Source: Myotis daubentonii | Taxonomy: Eukaryota > Chordata > Mammalia > Chiroptera > Vespertilionidae | Length of the DNA stretch: 64,000 bases | Direction of reading: 5' to 3' | Assembly (NCBI RefSeq): GCF_963259705.1 | Contig: NC_081842.1 | Coordinates: 178,811,849-178,875,848 of the forward strand | Shown here: positions 11,340-23,387 of the stretch, piece after piece | Position numbering within the stretch: the stretch's first letter is position 1 | Layout: each line of letters begins with the position of its first letter | Program-made: the position numbers and the translations under genes | Notes under the pieces: model-generated | The model's input: only the letters and a program-made list of their open reading frames with translations | Database searches by the model: none | What the model was told of the DNA's origin: nothing

Positions 11340-12052
11340 GTACGGGCGGGGCGGGGCGGGGGCGGGGTGGGGTACGGGATTCTAGTGGGGGTTCCCAGAC
11401 CAAAGTGAGTCCTTCTTGACTCTTGGCCCAAAGGAGACATTTCTCTTCCCAAATTCCTGTCCCTCCATCCTCCACCAAGCTTGACAGATCCTGGTCTGGG
11501 CGTCGCTTCTCTTTGAGACTTCTGTCTTGAAGGAAGCATTACTGCCATTCCTTCCCTCTCGGTCCAGCCAGACTCGAAGAGCGAAGGAAAGGCTGGCCTA
11601 GGGCTCTGTGTGAGGACCCAGGGTCTGTGCAGCCACCCAGCAACTTGACCAGTGACGCCATCGATGTTGAAGGCTTAAGTGCGTGTAGATGGGAAACAGC
11701 GCTTTTACTGTCTGGGGTTTCAGTTATGTGATCAGCGCACGGTCTTCTGGACGAGGGGTTCTGTTCGCTGACTGGGCCGGGGTAGTATCTGCATTTACCC
11801 CCGTTTGCTTTCCCGGCCGCACGTGCTGGTCCCCGGGAAAGAAGTCTGTGTCAGCGGCCTGAACACACTTGAGATGTCTGTCTAAGGGCGGACTCGGCCC
11901 GAAGCGCAGCGCTTGCCTTCAGCTCGTCCTTGTTGCAGATGACATTAGTAATGTTTCTTTTGTAAAATGTTTGTACATATGTTGTCTTTGATAATGCTAC
12001 TGTGATTTTTTTTTAAAAAAACACGAATTTAATAAAACATTAAGGCACAAAA
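11340..12052 (+). other. TACSTD2: TACSTD2 3' untranslated region
   Basis: Sequence from the stop codon to just past the first good poly(A) signal. GC content falls steadily away from the gene. No interspersed repeat is recognised inside it. Confidence 0.7.
12031..12036 (+). terminator. TACSTD2: TACSTD2 poly(A) signal AATAAA
   Basis: AATAAA about 690 bp after the stop codon, preceded by a T/A-rich stretch. Cleavage would be expected near 12050. It is the first canonical hexamer after the stop codon that I see. Confidence 0.75.
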
Positions 12053-14340
12053 GATGGAGTTGGTGAAAACTTGCTCTAGATTTATGTCAGTTTACTCTAA
12101 TTTCCCACGACTCGTATTTCTCATTTTAAATTATAACACTTTTTTTTTTTTTTTTTTTTTTTGCAGGAGTGGGCACTTTTTATTTCTATTCTGGTGAACA
12201 GCATAGATACACTAGCAGGCTGGTGCAATGACTGGTTTTTCTAAATGAGATTATTTGGAAACCTCCCTCAAACTGCTGGAGGGTGGGGCTGAGGAGGAGG
12301 CCAGAATCAGGTGCTGTTGGCTTGTTTCTAATCAAGAATTTTTAAGTGGAGAAGGGAACCTGTTTGTTTCAGGAGCTGTATCTCTATTGAACCCTTACCC
12401 TATTTGGAAGCAGGTGGTACTATTCCCGTTTAGCCCTTGGCAATTTACTTAATCCCAAAGTATTGTGGTTCTGAGAGAGGTTAAGTGATCTTCTACGCCC
12501 TTATGGTGAATCTGTGGAGAGCCCCATGCTGGGACTCTGTGTGCACGCTAAGGTTGTTTTCCTAAGATTTTACTAGTAATGTGCTTTAAAAATGTTTACT
12601 TCCTATTAGCTGTAAAAGCTAGCAACTTGTCTCCTTTACACTTATCCCTTGTTTTTAGTCATTCACTTTCTTTTATGAGAGCTGAGTGTGCTAGAAGGTC
12701 TCTGTGGGGTAGCCCACAGGCAAACAGGTTCCTGCGATTCCTCAGAAATTACTGCAACAATATAACAAAGGAGGGAGTGGTTGGTATATCCAAAAGCAAA
12801 TAGCTAGAGCCAGGACTTCAGTGTCTTGCCCTGGAATCAGTCTTCAGTTTCTACCTCCCTCCCCCCCCCCCCCCCCTTGTGTCTATGGTCTATGCCTACC
12901 CCTCAAGACTGAAACACCAGGTAAAAAGCAGGGGGGTGGGGGGGGAGGCGGGGCGGGGAGATGGGGGAGGTGGCTTCCTAGCCGGGGACTGTGGCTTGTG
13001 TGGGCTGGAGGGGTGGATACTTGCTTGCCAGAGGTCTCTAAGTCTTAGACTCCAAAGGTTCTCTCAGGCTCAAATGGGGCTTAACAAGGGGAGAGAGTGG
13101 AGGTGGACTGGCTTCCCCACAGTGAAGGATGGTGAAGTGCCCCAAGGTAGAATGGGAACCGGGACAGTGACAGCTAGGCTGCACTCTCCCTCACCTGGTG
13201 CTTTCTGTTTCTCTGAGTCACTGAAGTGCCATAGCCAAAGTGACCTTGGCAATCACCTCTTAACCTGACCCCTCATTTCACAAAGGAAAGGGCAAGTGGC
13301 TTCTCAAGATGAATGCTTCTGCAGCACAGCAGGAGCCTCAGGTCTTTGGATTCCTAGTCCTGTGTTCCTTTACTATATCAGGCTGCCTTCGTTTCAAGAG
13401 TCTCTTTGAAACAGTCTCTCTTGACTGCCTAGAAAATAAACAAGTTGAGGTTTGACTGGAAGCTGAACAAAGGGAAAAGCCCTGGGGGGGGGGGGGGCGG
13501 TTGGGAAGCCCATTCCTTCATCAGAATATTGCTTCTGGATAATTTCTACATTTCTGCATGAATTTGGGACAAATCCTTGTACTTCATTGCATTTAATAGT
13601 TCACAAAGCACTTTCCCGGATATCATCTCTGAGACTTCGGCTTCCTGGAAATAGTGTTGACAAATGCTCCACTGGGTGAGTAAGTCACTTAACTCTCCTC
13701 AGTTTTCTCCTCTGTTGAATGAAACTACGAATCTCTCTCACTATTGCAAAGGTAAAAGGAGGTCATTGATAAGACTGCTGAGGGCAATCTGGGCACTTAG
13801 AGTTCAGTAGATCTTAAATGTTCTCCTCCTATAAAATGTTCATTTCATATGTGAGAACACTGAGGTCCATGGAGGTGGAGTAATTCCTGGTCACATGTCC
13901 TCCATGTGCAGGGCCAGGGCTTAGAAACTGTGTTTGGTTTCCTAGCCCAGATTGCTGGCCCATGCACCAAGCAGGCCGAGACACCTTTCTTACTCCCTTC
14001 TTCCAAGGAAGAGCCCCTCATACTTCTGCAGGGAACTCCTGCTTGCTTCTGCTGGGGGCAGGACTCTCCCGGAACTAGCTACCTCCAGGATTTCCCCTCA
14101 AAACTTGCACTGACTGCTTTGTGCTCAGGGCTGGGCTGCCCTCAGAAGGAATGTGAGGAGCAGGTTACAGCTTGTCTTTCGATCCCCGAGGCTCATCTGA
14201 TTTCCTTGTTTTGGTCACGGGGGCTTTCTCCACCCAGGTTATCTCCTTAAATGGGGCAATTTTTAATATCACTATTAAGCCACTATTTCTTTCTGCTTAC
14301 TTATTTTTGGCTTCACTATTTTCCAAATTGAAACACAGAA
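12053..14340. other. Intergenic, homopolymers only
   Basis: Holds a T24 run (12139-12162), a C run (about 12861-12877), G-rich runs (12932-12960, 13485-13500) and short open frames. No gene or named repeat recognised. Confidence 0.5.
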
Positions 14341-14349
14341 TGTCAGAGC

Positions 14350-14480
14350 TGGGCAGAGAATCATTTTAATCCAGGACTCCACCCTACAGATGAAGAAATT
14401 GAGACCCAGAGAGGAGAATGGATTTACCCAAGTCAGGCAGATAGAAGCAGAGTGATCCTAGAACTCCCATAGCCCGACTT
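14350..14480 (-). repeat. MIR SINE
   Basis: Reverse MIR core: ctacagatgaagaaattgag, acccagagaggagaatgg and tttacccaagtcaggcagat. Confidence 0.65.
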
Positions 14481-15089
14481 CTATGTTTGTTACACTTGTC
14501 TTTCTAGTTAGTCTCCTGTTCATCTTAAAATTTTCCTTGATCATTCCTGGTCTTAAATTGTGGTGGTGGTTCTTCAGCTTTTTAATTAATATCACTTAAA
14601 TGGGAGGCACGCTTTGGTCAAATGTAAATGTATGGGCTTTGAAGTTACCTGGCCTTTAGGACTCCGGTTTTCTTATTTGTAAAAGGTGTAGAGGCTTAGC
14701 TAATATGATTGATTTTTAAGGATTAGATATAAGATATGAAAAGATAGAGTATGTATTTCTTAAATGATCACTAGTGTTAGAATGATAGGAAGGAACCCAA
14801 GAACCAGGGGTGGGGGTGGGGGGATAGCTACCAATAGCTGAACTCTTCAATGCAATGTGAATAGTGCTCCCATTCCACTTTCTTAAGGAGACATCTCTTT
14901 CTGGAGACTTCTATTAGGGGGAATAGAACAACCTTGGAAGCCACCATTTACAAAAGCAGAGCTCTGGCCCACCTGGCCAATGCCAAGTGAGACACTCGCC
15001 TTTAACTGCGATGTGAGAAAGAAAGAAATGTCTTCGTTTTCAAATTACATTATTATTGCGTCTCTATAATAGTCTTTTATTTTAGCACA

Positions 15090-15245
15090 CACTCTAACTA
15101 GCACGGGTGGCTATATTATCATTCCTGTCGTAAATGAAAACATACTTGCCTGTGGTCACGCATCTAATAAGTAAGTAACACATTTGGGATTAGAACCCAG
15201 CAAACTGGCCCTCAAATCCATGTTCTTAACCAATGTGCTATACTG
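15090..15245 (-). repeat. MIR SINE
   Basis: Contains catacttgcctgtggtcacg, tttgggattagaacccagc and ttcttaaccaatgtgctata in MIR reverse order. Confidence 0.6.
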
Positions 15246-15673
15246 CCTGTTAGAATTTATACATTTGCAAGCCAGAGTATATTAGTTTTAATAATTTATT
15301 ATAATAATAACACATATATTATCTTACATTTCTCTAGGTCAGAAGTCTCACCATAAGTTTCCTTGGGCTAAAATCAAGGGCATAATTGTGTCTACCACAC
15401 AATGTCCCCCAATCCATGCTCTTCACCAGTTTACTATCCTGCCTCTGTAGAACTGTATGCCAGCATGTATTTTTGTATTTAGTTACAAGAGAGCTCTTTC
15501 TCCCACAGCCCTCTCCTCTATCCCTTTTGAACAAAGCCTCCCAAGGAGGAAATAGGCTCTTGGGAGGATTATTTCTGTGTTGCACACAGGGGTGAACAGG
15601 GTGTCTGGTAGCTAATAAGCTCTCAGGAAAGTGTGTTGAATTGAACCGATGCCAATGGCTGCCACTATTAAGC

Positions 15674-15942
15674 CAGCGATTTTCAACCAGTGTGTTGCAA
15701 GAATTTTTAAAGCATGTAACACCTGAGTGTTTAGTCAGGGATACTGACCTCTTTGCCCTTGCATTGTCAAATAAAATAAAATGACCACAGCCAGCACAAT
15801 AGCTGTCTGGTGTGAATGAATCAAAATTATACCAATATTTTTTGGATCAGATCTGCAAAAATTAAAACATTATTTGATGTGCTGCAGAATTTTAGTAATT
15901 AGTTTATGTGCTCCAGGAGATGAAAAAGGTTGAAAATCGCTG
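15674..15942. mobile_element. Non-autonomous hAT transposon, 269 bp
   Basis: Perfect 15-bp terminal inverted repeats (CAGCGATTTTCAACC / GGTTGAAAATCGCTG). The 8-bp flanks tattaagc (15666-15673) and aattaagc (15943-15950) match at 7 of 8 positions and are centred on TA. No open frame. Confidence 0.92.
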
Positions 15943-15954
15943 AATTAAGCACAT

Positions 15955-16150
15955 AAGATGTGCCAAACACTGCCCTCCAAGCTTTATCCCGATGACCTCA
16001 ATCATTTCACAACAATGCCATGAACATGAAGAAGCATGTTCTGCGATTCCGGTTTTACTGGTGAGGAAACCAAGGCATAAATAAACGACCTGCCAGAAAT
16101 CACACAGCTGGTCAGGAGTACAGCTAGAGCTTACAGCCAGAACTCTCCTC
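15955..16150 (-). repeat. MIR SINE
   Basis: Reads atgtgccaaacactgccctc, ttactggtgaggaaaccaag and aatcacacagctggtcagga. Confidence 0.65.
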
Positions 16151-17293
16151 CTCAGAGCTGGAGGTTCTGTAGCTCAGCTCCGCGACCCGGCAGGGCAGAC
16201 ACCCGGGTTCCATGCCAAACAGTGATGCTGTCAGTGGGGAGGCTTATTCTCGGGGACCCAGATGGAACCCCTCAAAGGACCACTTGGGAAGTTGATGGAT
16301 TTCCTTTACAATCAAGAGTGAATCCTGGTAGACATCTTCTGATTGTACTTTTCTTCCTGGAACCATTCTCTGTCATTGCTCAATCCCCTCAGAAATTTCA
16401 TGACTGCTTTCTATGACAAATCTAGGAAGGAGTTGTTGGGAGGGTGGGGTGAATAGAAAAGTACACTGAAAACGGGAGAGCTGGGTCTGCTAGCACCTCA
16501 GCAAGCCGTATATCCTCTATTTCAGTGGAAATTCGTGGCTCCATGCTGTAGAAGGAGGCCAAATCAAGATGGGTGAAATGGGAAACAAAAGGACCCAGAG
16601 TGACTGTCGATCACACTAACCAGTGGGTCAACAGCAGACAGCTCAGCTGACCAACGCATCACAACCTGTGTCTTTGGAAGAACGGGCAGGGATCACTTGA
16701 GTAGATCATTTAACTCATTAGAAGTGTTGTGTCCTTATGCCCCGCAACTGGATCTAGCTTAGTTTAATTAGTAATCCTACTGCTCTCGGTTCCTTTGGGA
16801 GCTGGTACTGCTGGAGGAAATGTTTTGGCCACCCAAATACTTTGATGGGAAGCACATCATCATATGCTACTGAGACACAATGTGATACAGAAGGTATCAA
16901 CTCAACAGGGTCAGCAGATGAAGCCTGCTGTCTCAGTTCTCTCTTTTTAGCTGTGTGAAAGGGTAGATCAACTCCCTGACCCTCACATTTACATCACAAA
17001 ATGGGTCTAATAATATCTACTCACTTTAGTTTATAGCCCTTCTGTCTCCTGTCTTCTTATATCACTTCCTCAATGGGAGTGATATAAGCTTGACCAAGTG
17101 GCCAGTTTGACCAGTGCTGGACATAGCTAGAGTACAGATGTCCTGAGTGACTGTGGGCGGTTACCCTGAACCTTCACAAGTTGGACAACCTGTGACCTTA
17201 AAGATACTGAGGGTTGATCAGTCAATCTTTCAAATATTTTTTTATTTTATTTTATGCCAGATATTGTGCTAGTTTGAGGAATATGTGATGGAT

Positions 17294-17517
17294 CAGTGGT
17301 TCTCAACCTTCCTAATGCCGTGACCCTTTAATACAGCTCCTCATGTTGTGGTGACCCCCAACCATAAAATTATTTCGTTGCTACTTCGTAACTGTAATGT
17401 TGCTACTGTTATGAATCATAATGTAAATATCTGATATGCAGGATGTATTTAGGCGACCCCTGTGAAAGGGTCGTTTGACCCCCAAAGGGGTCACAACCCA
17501 CAGGTTGAGAACCGCTG
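17294..17517 (-). mobile_element. SPIN-type hAT element, copy 1 (224 bp)
   Basis: Ends cagtggttctcaacc and ggttgagaaccgctg; the interior (ttatgaatcataatgtaaat, ctgatatgcaggatgtattt) matches SPIN, a hAT transposon known from horizontal transfer among tetrapods. Non-autonomous. The flanking 8-mers (tgatggat / ggttacat) do not match well, so the duplication is not clear. Confidence 0.88.
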
Positions 17518-17724
17518 GGTTACATAGACATGGTTTCTCTGGTGCTCATTTATCTTTTTTGTTTTCTTGCTTACCTGGCATCCCAACAACTTCTCAATGA
17601 AGGAAACATTCCATAATGTGAGTCTTGGTGAGAGGCTCTCTGGTCCTGCTCCTGGCTGCTGGGAAATAGGCATGTGACCTGGTTCAGCCAATCGAACTGT
17701 CCTGCTTGGGACATTGATCTAGAG

Positions 17725-17782
17725 CAGCGGTCGCCAACCGGCCACCGGTGGTCTGTGAGGTCTGAAAGGTTGGTGACCGCTG
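17725..17782. mobile_element. 58-bp hAT remnant with perfect target duplication
   Basis: Ends cagcggtcgccaacc and ggttggtgaccgctg (one mismatch in 15), with only about 28 bp between them. Both flanks carry atctagag (17717-17724 and 17783-17790). This is a minimal hAT miniature element. Confidence 0.88.
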
Positions 17783-18489
17783 ATCTAGAGGATATGAAGC
17801 CATACATCAGGCCACTTGATAAATCAGCCACAGCAGCATCAGCTTTGCCAACAGTACAACTGCCAAGCATCCAGTGGCGGCAGCCCCATGAGGGCATTTT
17901 CATTAGACTGTCCCATAGCTGAAGGTTGGCCATGTTCCTACTGCCCAGACAACCTTACTTGCTGGACATTTTCTGAATATGGTTCTCTTGCCTTCCCATT
18001 AATTCTGTGAACTTACCCCAAATCTTCCCATAAATTCCCTTTATGCTTAAATTTAGCCAGAATTGGTTTCAGTTGCTTACAACCAACAATCTGACTGGTA
18101 GAGTCCATGCTTTTGAGGAAATGAAAGGCCAGAGGCAGGGACAGTCATTAACTGCATAGTCACATAAGTAAGGGCACAATTAAAAAATGAGGTAAGTATT
18201 CTAAAGAAGAAGAGCATATCTGAGAGTTCTGACCTTGTCATAGGGGAAGTCACATCCTTAAGGAATTGATGCTCGATCTGTAATTCAAGGTATGAATAGA
18301 TATTATTTATGCACAAAGAGAAGAATTTTAGTGAGAGAGAAGAGCATGTGCAAGGACCCTTTTCTCCCTGCGGACAGAGCTTTACCCCACCCCAGTCAAG
18401 AGTATGGGGAAATCATTGAAAAATATTTTTTTTTTCTTTTTTGTTTTTTTAAACAGAGAACATAATCGATTGTGTTTTAAAAGGATCAC

Positions 18490-19180
18490 TCTGGATCAAG
18501 TATGGAGAATAGAATGAAAAAGAACAAGATGAGAGGCAAGGGAGTAATAGAACCAGAAGAAGAAAAATCTCTGGTGAGAGATAAAGGTAGTTTGGGTTGA
18601 GAGCAGGTATAGAGGAGGAGGAGGAGGATGATGATGATGGAGAGAAGTGGCTGCATTGGAGGGATACTTAGGATATAAAATCATTAGGACATGAGTGTGG
18701 ATTCTATATGGGGTGGGGAGGAAGAGGGAGATGGCAAGAATGGTTCCCAGGTTTCTGTCTTTCATGACTGGTTGGTGGTGCCATTCCTTGTGACAGAGGC
18801 CACAGGAATGTGGGCAGTTTGGTGGGAGCAGAATGATGAGTATGGTTTTGGACATGCCCAATTCAGCCAGGAGTAGGATATAGATGCCTGGTATATTGTG
18901 GGCTGGTGATGGGAGTTTGGGAGGTGCTGATATGTAGGGTAGCACTTACAAGCCAGGGGCAGGGATGCAATTGCTGAAGGAAAAGGCAATAGACCAAAAG
19001 GGGAAGAAACGAGCACTGCACCTCAAAAGACTCCAGCCCTTCATGCCAGAAAGAGGAGAATGAGATGGCAAAGGAAACCGAGAAGGGTCAAAACCCAGGA
19101 TGGAGATGAAAAGCTAAGATTGGCACCAGGAACTAAGGCTCAGTGAGAGTCAGGGCAACAATCAGACCTGAGGGGAGCAC
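18490..19180. repeat. Old interspersed repeat, family not named
   Basis: Phrases such as aggatcactctggatcaag, ttcccaggtttctgtctttc and ggttttggacatgcccaatt resemble a widely dispersed old mammalian repeat. I cannot name it. Includes a (GAG)n/(GAT)n patch at 18615-18640. Confidence 0.35.
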
Positions 19181-20399
19181 TGTTGGGAGCGAAGCCCCTG
19201 ACCAGGAGCGATCTGAGTGTTTGCCATTTGTGTTTATTGTCCACCCACTACCGGCTGTTTGGGGTCAACCATCTGGGAAAAAGGAGAGGAATGGAGTAGA
19301 TGGATCAAATCCGTGAGTGTGCTCTGGTAACGTAAATGGCTGAGACTGTGTAGGTGCAAATTCTGGCAAAGCTACTTCTCAGCGTAAACATGGAAGCCAA
19401 TGTAAAGCACTTAGATTAGTCCCTGGCACCAATGGGCACTCACAAATATTAGCTGTTTTTTATGGTTACATCAAACTTGAGAGTACACAGTGTCCAGTGC
19501 AAGCTCCATGAAGGGAAGCTTCTTTTTATTCCCCTCTTCTTTCCCAAAGTCTAAAGCAATTCAGGGAACATAGCAGGGGCTCACAAATGAATGCTCACTG
19601 AATGGTTGGGTAGATGAGATGGATAGAGATTTCCCCCAGAAGGGCTAGGTCTGGCCTGGGAGTTTAAACAGGACCAAATATGCTCCTTTCACATCTGGGA
19701 TTAACTATTCAAGAAGGTAGATTTTTGTAGGTTTTACCCATCTCTCAGCCCTCAAAATAATATTCAGAAGCAAAAGGAAGAAAAAGAAAGCTACTTAAAG
19801 CTCCATGAAAGTTTCTTAAGGAAAAGCAATATGGAACACATTTAAATACTTTATGAGTGGAACTAATAAAAAAAACAATAAGCAAGGAAAACACAGTGCA
19901 ATATACTATGCAAACAGTTAATAACTTTACAATTTAAACAACTGGGACAAATTGATTAGAAAAAACAGTTATCTACTCAAGGCCTCAGCTAGGTATCTTT
20001 GTGCAAATTAGAAACTGTGCCTCTTCTCCCCTCCCACCCTCACCTGGGGCAGATAAATTAGAAAAAGACACCCAATTTAGTTGGACCCTGTCTTACAGTG
20101 CATGCTTGGCAAGCACACAAGTAGGTAGGTACCTTTGTAAGAAGAAAAATGCCCCTCCTCAGATGAGAGTGCACAGGTAAATGATTGGAGTCAGGCTTGT
20201 TTTGGGCCACTGCACCCCCTAGGCTTCGGTGCATCATATACACCAAACATCCTGTGAGACAGCCCTGACTTCAGTAGGAACTGGACAAAGTTCACGCATA
20301 GGCAATTCCAGAAGAGGAACTAGGACTGATAATAAACATCATTTAAAAACCTAGCTAACGCCACCAGTGATCAAGCCAGTTCAAAGCAAAATGGGTTAA

Positions 20400-20690
20400 A
20401 ATTTTTCCTCTGTGAAATGAATAAAACATATTACCCAGTGCTGGTGAGGGAGGTGTTCATTGGTATAACCTTTCTGGAAAACACATTGATAATATCCTCC
20501 AAGAACCTTAGAAGTGTTTATTTTCTTTGACTTCCTAATTCCATGTGAAGGAATTTATGTCAAGGAAATAAACAGTGATGCAAACAAAGGTTCAAAAATA
20601 AGACATGTTTTCTGAAGCAATTTTATAATAGCAAACGCTGAAAATAACCTAAATATCCTACAACAGGGGGGTGGTTATACATATCTGCAA
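20400..20690 (+). repeat. Old L1 3'-end fragment
   Basis: Reads acccagtgctggtgagggag, aaggaaataaacagtgatgc and aaataacctaaatatcctac in the order of old L1 3' ends. Low identity. Confidence 0.5.
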
Positions 20691-20895
20691 CTTCTTGAGA
20701 CCCAGTGTGTTTCAGAATTCAGGATTTTCAGGTTGTGGAAGGATAATTTGGTACCTGCTTTTGGCCTCCTCAGTAGGGTGTGTGGCAGCACCATCAACAC
20801 ATCCAGTTCTCTGCCCATGAAACTTATTAATTGTCCCACTGTTTCAGAAGAGGAAGAGTTTGGCCACCAGTCGCCAGCAGAGGCAAACACTAGAC

Positions 20896-21120
20896 CAGTG
20901 GTTCTCAATCTGTGGGTCGCGACCCCTTTAGGGGTCGACCGACCCTTTCACAGGGGTCGCCTAAATACATCCTGCATATCAGATATTTACATTACGATTC
21001 ATAACAGTAGCAACATTACAGTTATGAAGTAGCAACGAAAATAATTTTATGGTTGGGGGTCACCACAACATGAGGAACTGTATTAAAGGGTTGCGGCATT
21101 AGGAAGGTTGAGAACCACTG
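20896..21120 (+). mobile_element. SPIN-type hAT element, copy 2 (225 bp)
   Basis: Ends cagtggttctcaatc and ggttgagaaccactg. Perfect 8-bp duplication cactagac at 20888-20895 and 21121-21128. Interior as in the other SPIN copies (gcatatcagatatttacatt). Confidence 0.95.
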
Positions 21121-21175
21121 CACTAGACACTGAAAATTGCAGTGGAGAAATGTTTTATCAAGAATGGTGCCATCC

Positions 21176-21537
21176 GAACTGGAGAGCATTATGCTAAGTG
21201 AAATAAGCCAGTCAATGAAGGAAAAATACCACATGATCTCACTCATTCATGGATAATAGAGACCATTATAAACTTTTGAACAATAATAGATACAGAGGCA
21301 GAGCTGCCTCAAACAGATTGTCAAACTGCAGCGGGAAGGCCGGGGAGGGTTGGGGGCCAGGAGGTAGGGGGGTAAGAGATCAACCAAAGGACTTGTATGC
21401 ATGCATATGAGCATGGCCAATGGACATAAGACACTGGGGGTTAGGGGAGGCTAGGGGACTGTCTAGGGCGGGGGGAAAAAAATGGACACATATGTAATAC
21501 CCTTTGTAATACTTTAAGCAATAAAAAAAAAAAAAAA
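21176..21537 (+). mobile_element. 5'-truncated L1 insertion with target duplication
   Basis: Starts in an L1 3' region (gaactggagagcattatgc, taagtgaaataagccagtca) and ends in cttttgtaat-type 3' UTR and a poly(A) tail. The duplication agaatggtgccatcc is at 21161-21175 and 21538-21552. It landed some 40 bp from SPIN copy 2. Confidence 0.92.
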
Positions 21538-21944
21538 AGAATGGTGCCATCCAGAAGAACAGGAAGCTAATGCTCAAAAGCCCAAATTCCCTGATGGCAT
21601 GTAGGTTACAGATTATATAGGGCAAAATCCCAAAACACTGTGGGTTAGGGGTTCTGGGTAGTGCTGGGAGCTGATTGGCCCAAGGTAAGGTAAAGGTAAG
21701 GTAAGGATAATGAATCATTTCTTCAAGTCTTAAAGACAGCTCTGAGGTCTGTTCCTGTATCCCAGTGTCAGGTCTCAAGGGAAAGTAGCCAGGGGATGGT
21801 TCCACCATAAGGCTTAGGAATTGAAACATAACCTCGGTCAAGATGTTATCTTTAACCTGCCAGAGGTCCTGACCATGTGACCACTAGTTAGGTGTGGGCT
21901 ACTGTCTTCTGCTACCTTGGGGGTTGCTAGGTCTCTGAGGAATA

Positions 21945-22586
21945 TCCTATCTAATAAAAGAGAAACATGGTAATTGGTGTACAAGCGCTACCCTTCCCAT
22001 TGGCTAATCAGGGCGATATGCAAATTAACTGCCAGCCAAGATGGCGGCCGGCAGCCAGGCAGCTTAAACTGAACATGAGGCTTGCTTGCTTCAGTGACGG
22101 AGGACTCCAACATTGCCCGCCTGCCTTGCCGGCCTCTGAGCCTACAGCTTGAACATTGTAACAAATATAGAATCTAAACAAAACCCCAGAAACCTGCTTT
22201 CAGCGAGCTGGGATCTCAGAGCTGGAGTTGATACAGAGTTTCGATTATAGAACCCAAACAAACCAGATACCTACTTTCAGCAGCTGAGGCCTCAGAGCTG
22301 GAGCCAAGCCTCAGAGCTAAAGCTGGCCCAGAATAAAAAAAGAAAAAAAAAAGAAAAAAGGAGCGGTTGGGAGCTTCAGTCACAGCCTGAAAACAGCCCT
22401 CAGCCCCTCACCCAGACTGGCCAGGCACCCCAGTTGGGACCCCCACCCTGAAGGGTGTGTGACCAGCTGCAAACAGCCATCATCCCCTCACCCAGGCTGG
22501 CCAGGCACCCGAGTGGGGACCCCCACCCTGATCCAGGACACCATTCAGGGCAAACCAGCCAGCCCCACCCATGCACCAGGCCTCTA
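21945..22586 (+). mobile_element. Helitron 1 of a cluster
   Basis: 5' end tcctatctaataaaagag after host A; 3' end gcaccaggcctcta, lacking the last G of CTAG. It carries a YY1-like core aagatggcggc (22038-22048). No coding capacity seen. Confidence 0.8.
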
Positions 22587-22587
22587 T

Positions 22588-23375
22588 TCTATATAGTAAA
22601 AGGGTAATATGCCTCCCGGCACCAGGATCAGCGTGACAGGGGGCAGCGCCCAAACCCCCTGATCGCCCTGCGGCTCTGTGTGTGACGGGGTGGGGCCACA
22701 ACCTCCCTATCGGCCCTGCTCTGTTCCTGATAGGGGGGGAGCTCCCCAACCCCCTGATTGCCCTGCGGCTCTGTGTGTGACAGGGTGCGGTGCCCCAAAC
22801 CCCCTCCCCTCACGGGGCCTACTCTGTGTTTGACAGGGTAGAGCCATAACCTCCCCATCGGCCCTGCCCTGAGTGTGAGAGTGGCGGCACCCCAACCCCC
22901 TGATCCGCCCTGCTCTGTGCATGACAGGGGGGAGCTCCCCAACCCCCTGATCAGCCCTACTCTGTGTGTGACAGGGGGCAGCTCCCCAACTCCCTGATTG
23001 GCCCTGCTCTGTGCGTGACAGGGGTGGCGCCGCAACCTCCCCATCGACCCTGCCTTGAGTGTGACAGGGGGCGGTGCCCCAACCCCCCAATCGGCCCTAC
23101 CCTGAGTGTGACTGAGGGTGGCATCACAACCTCCCAATCCTCCCTGCTCTGTGCATGACAGGGGGCGGTGCCCCAACTCCTCAATTGGCCCTGCTCTGAG
23201 CCCGACCAGGGGCTGCACCTAGGGATTAGGCCTGCCCTCTGCCACCCGGGAGCAGGCCTAAGCCAGCATGTCGTTATCTCCCGAGGGGTTCCAGACTGCG
23301 AGAGGGGACAGGCCAGGCTGAGGGACCCCTCCCCTACCCCCCGAGTGCACAAATTTTTGTGCACCGGGCCTCTAG
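22588..23375 (+). mobile_element. Helitron 2 with 47-bp minisatellite
   Basis: 5' tctatatagtaaaagggtaa; 3' hairpin gtgcacaaatttttgtgcac then ccgggcctctag. Between 22634 and about 23205 a GC-rich unit beginning tgacaggg recurs 12 times at 45-53 bp spacing. It starts one base after Helitron 1 ends. Confidence 0.88.
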
Positions 23376-23387
23376 TATATATATATA

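Larger units (their letters stand above)
9940..11390. promoter_or_regulatory. CpG island over TACSTD2 promoter and coding region
   Basis: GC content and CpG frequency rise sharply here compared with the flanks. A pair of facing GC boxes (agggcgggccccgccct, 9979-9995) looks like Sp/KLF sites. The island spans the promoter and the whole coding region and ends in G-rich repeats (gggcggggc) just after the stop codon. Confidence 0.7.
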
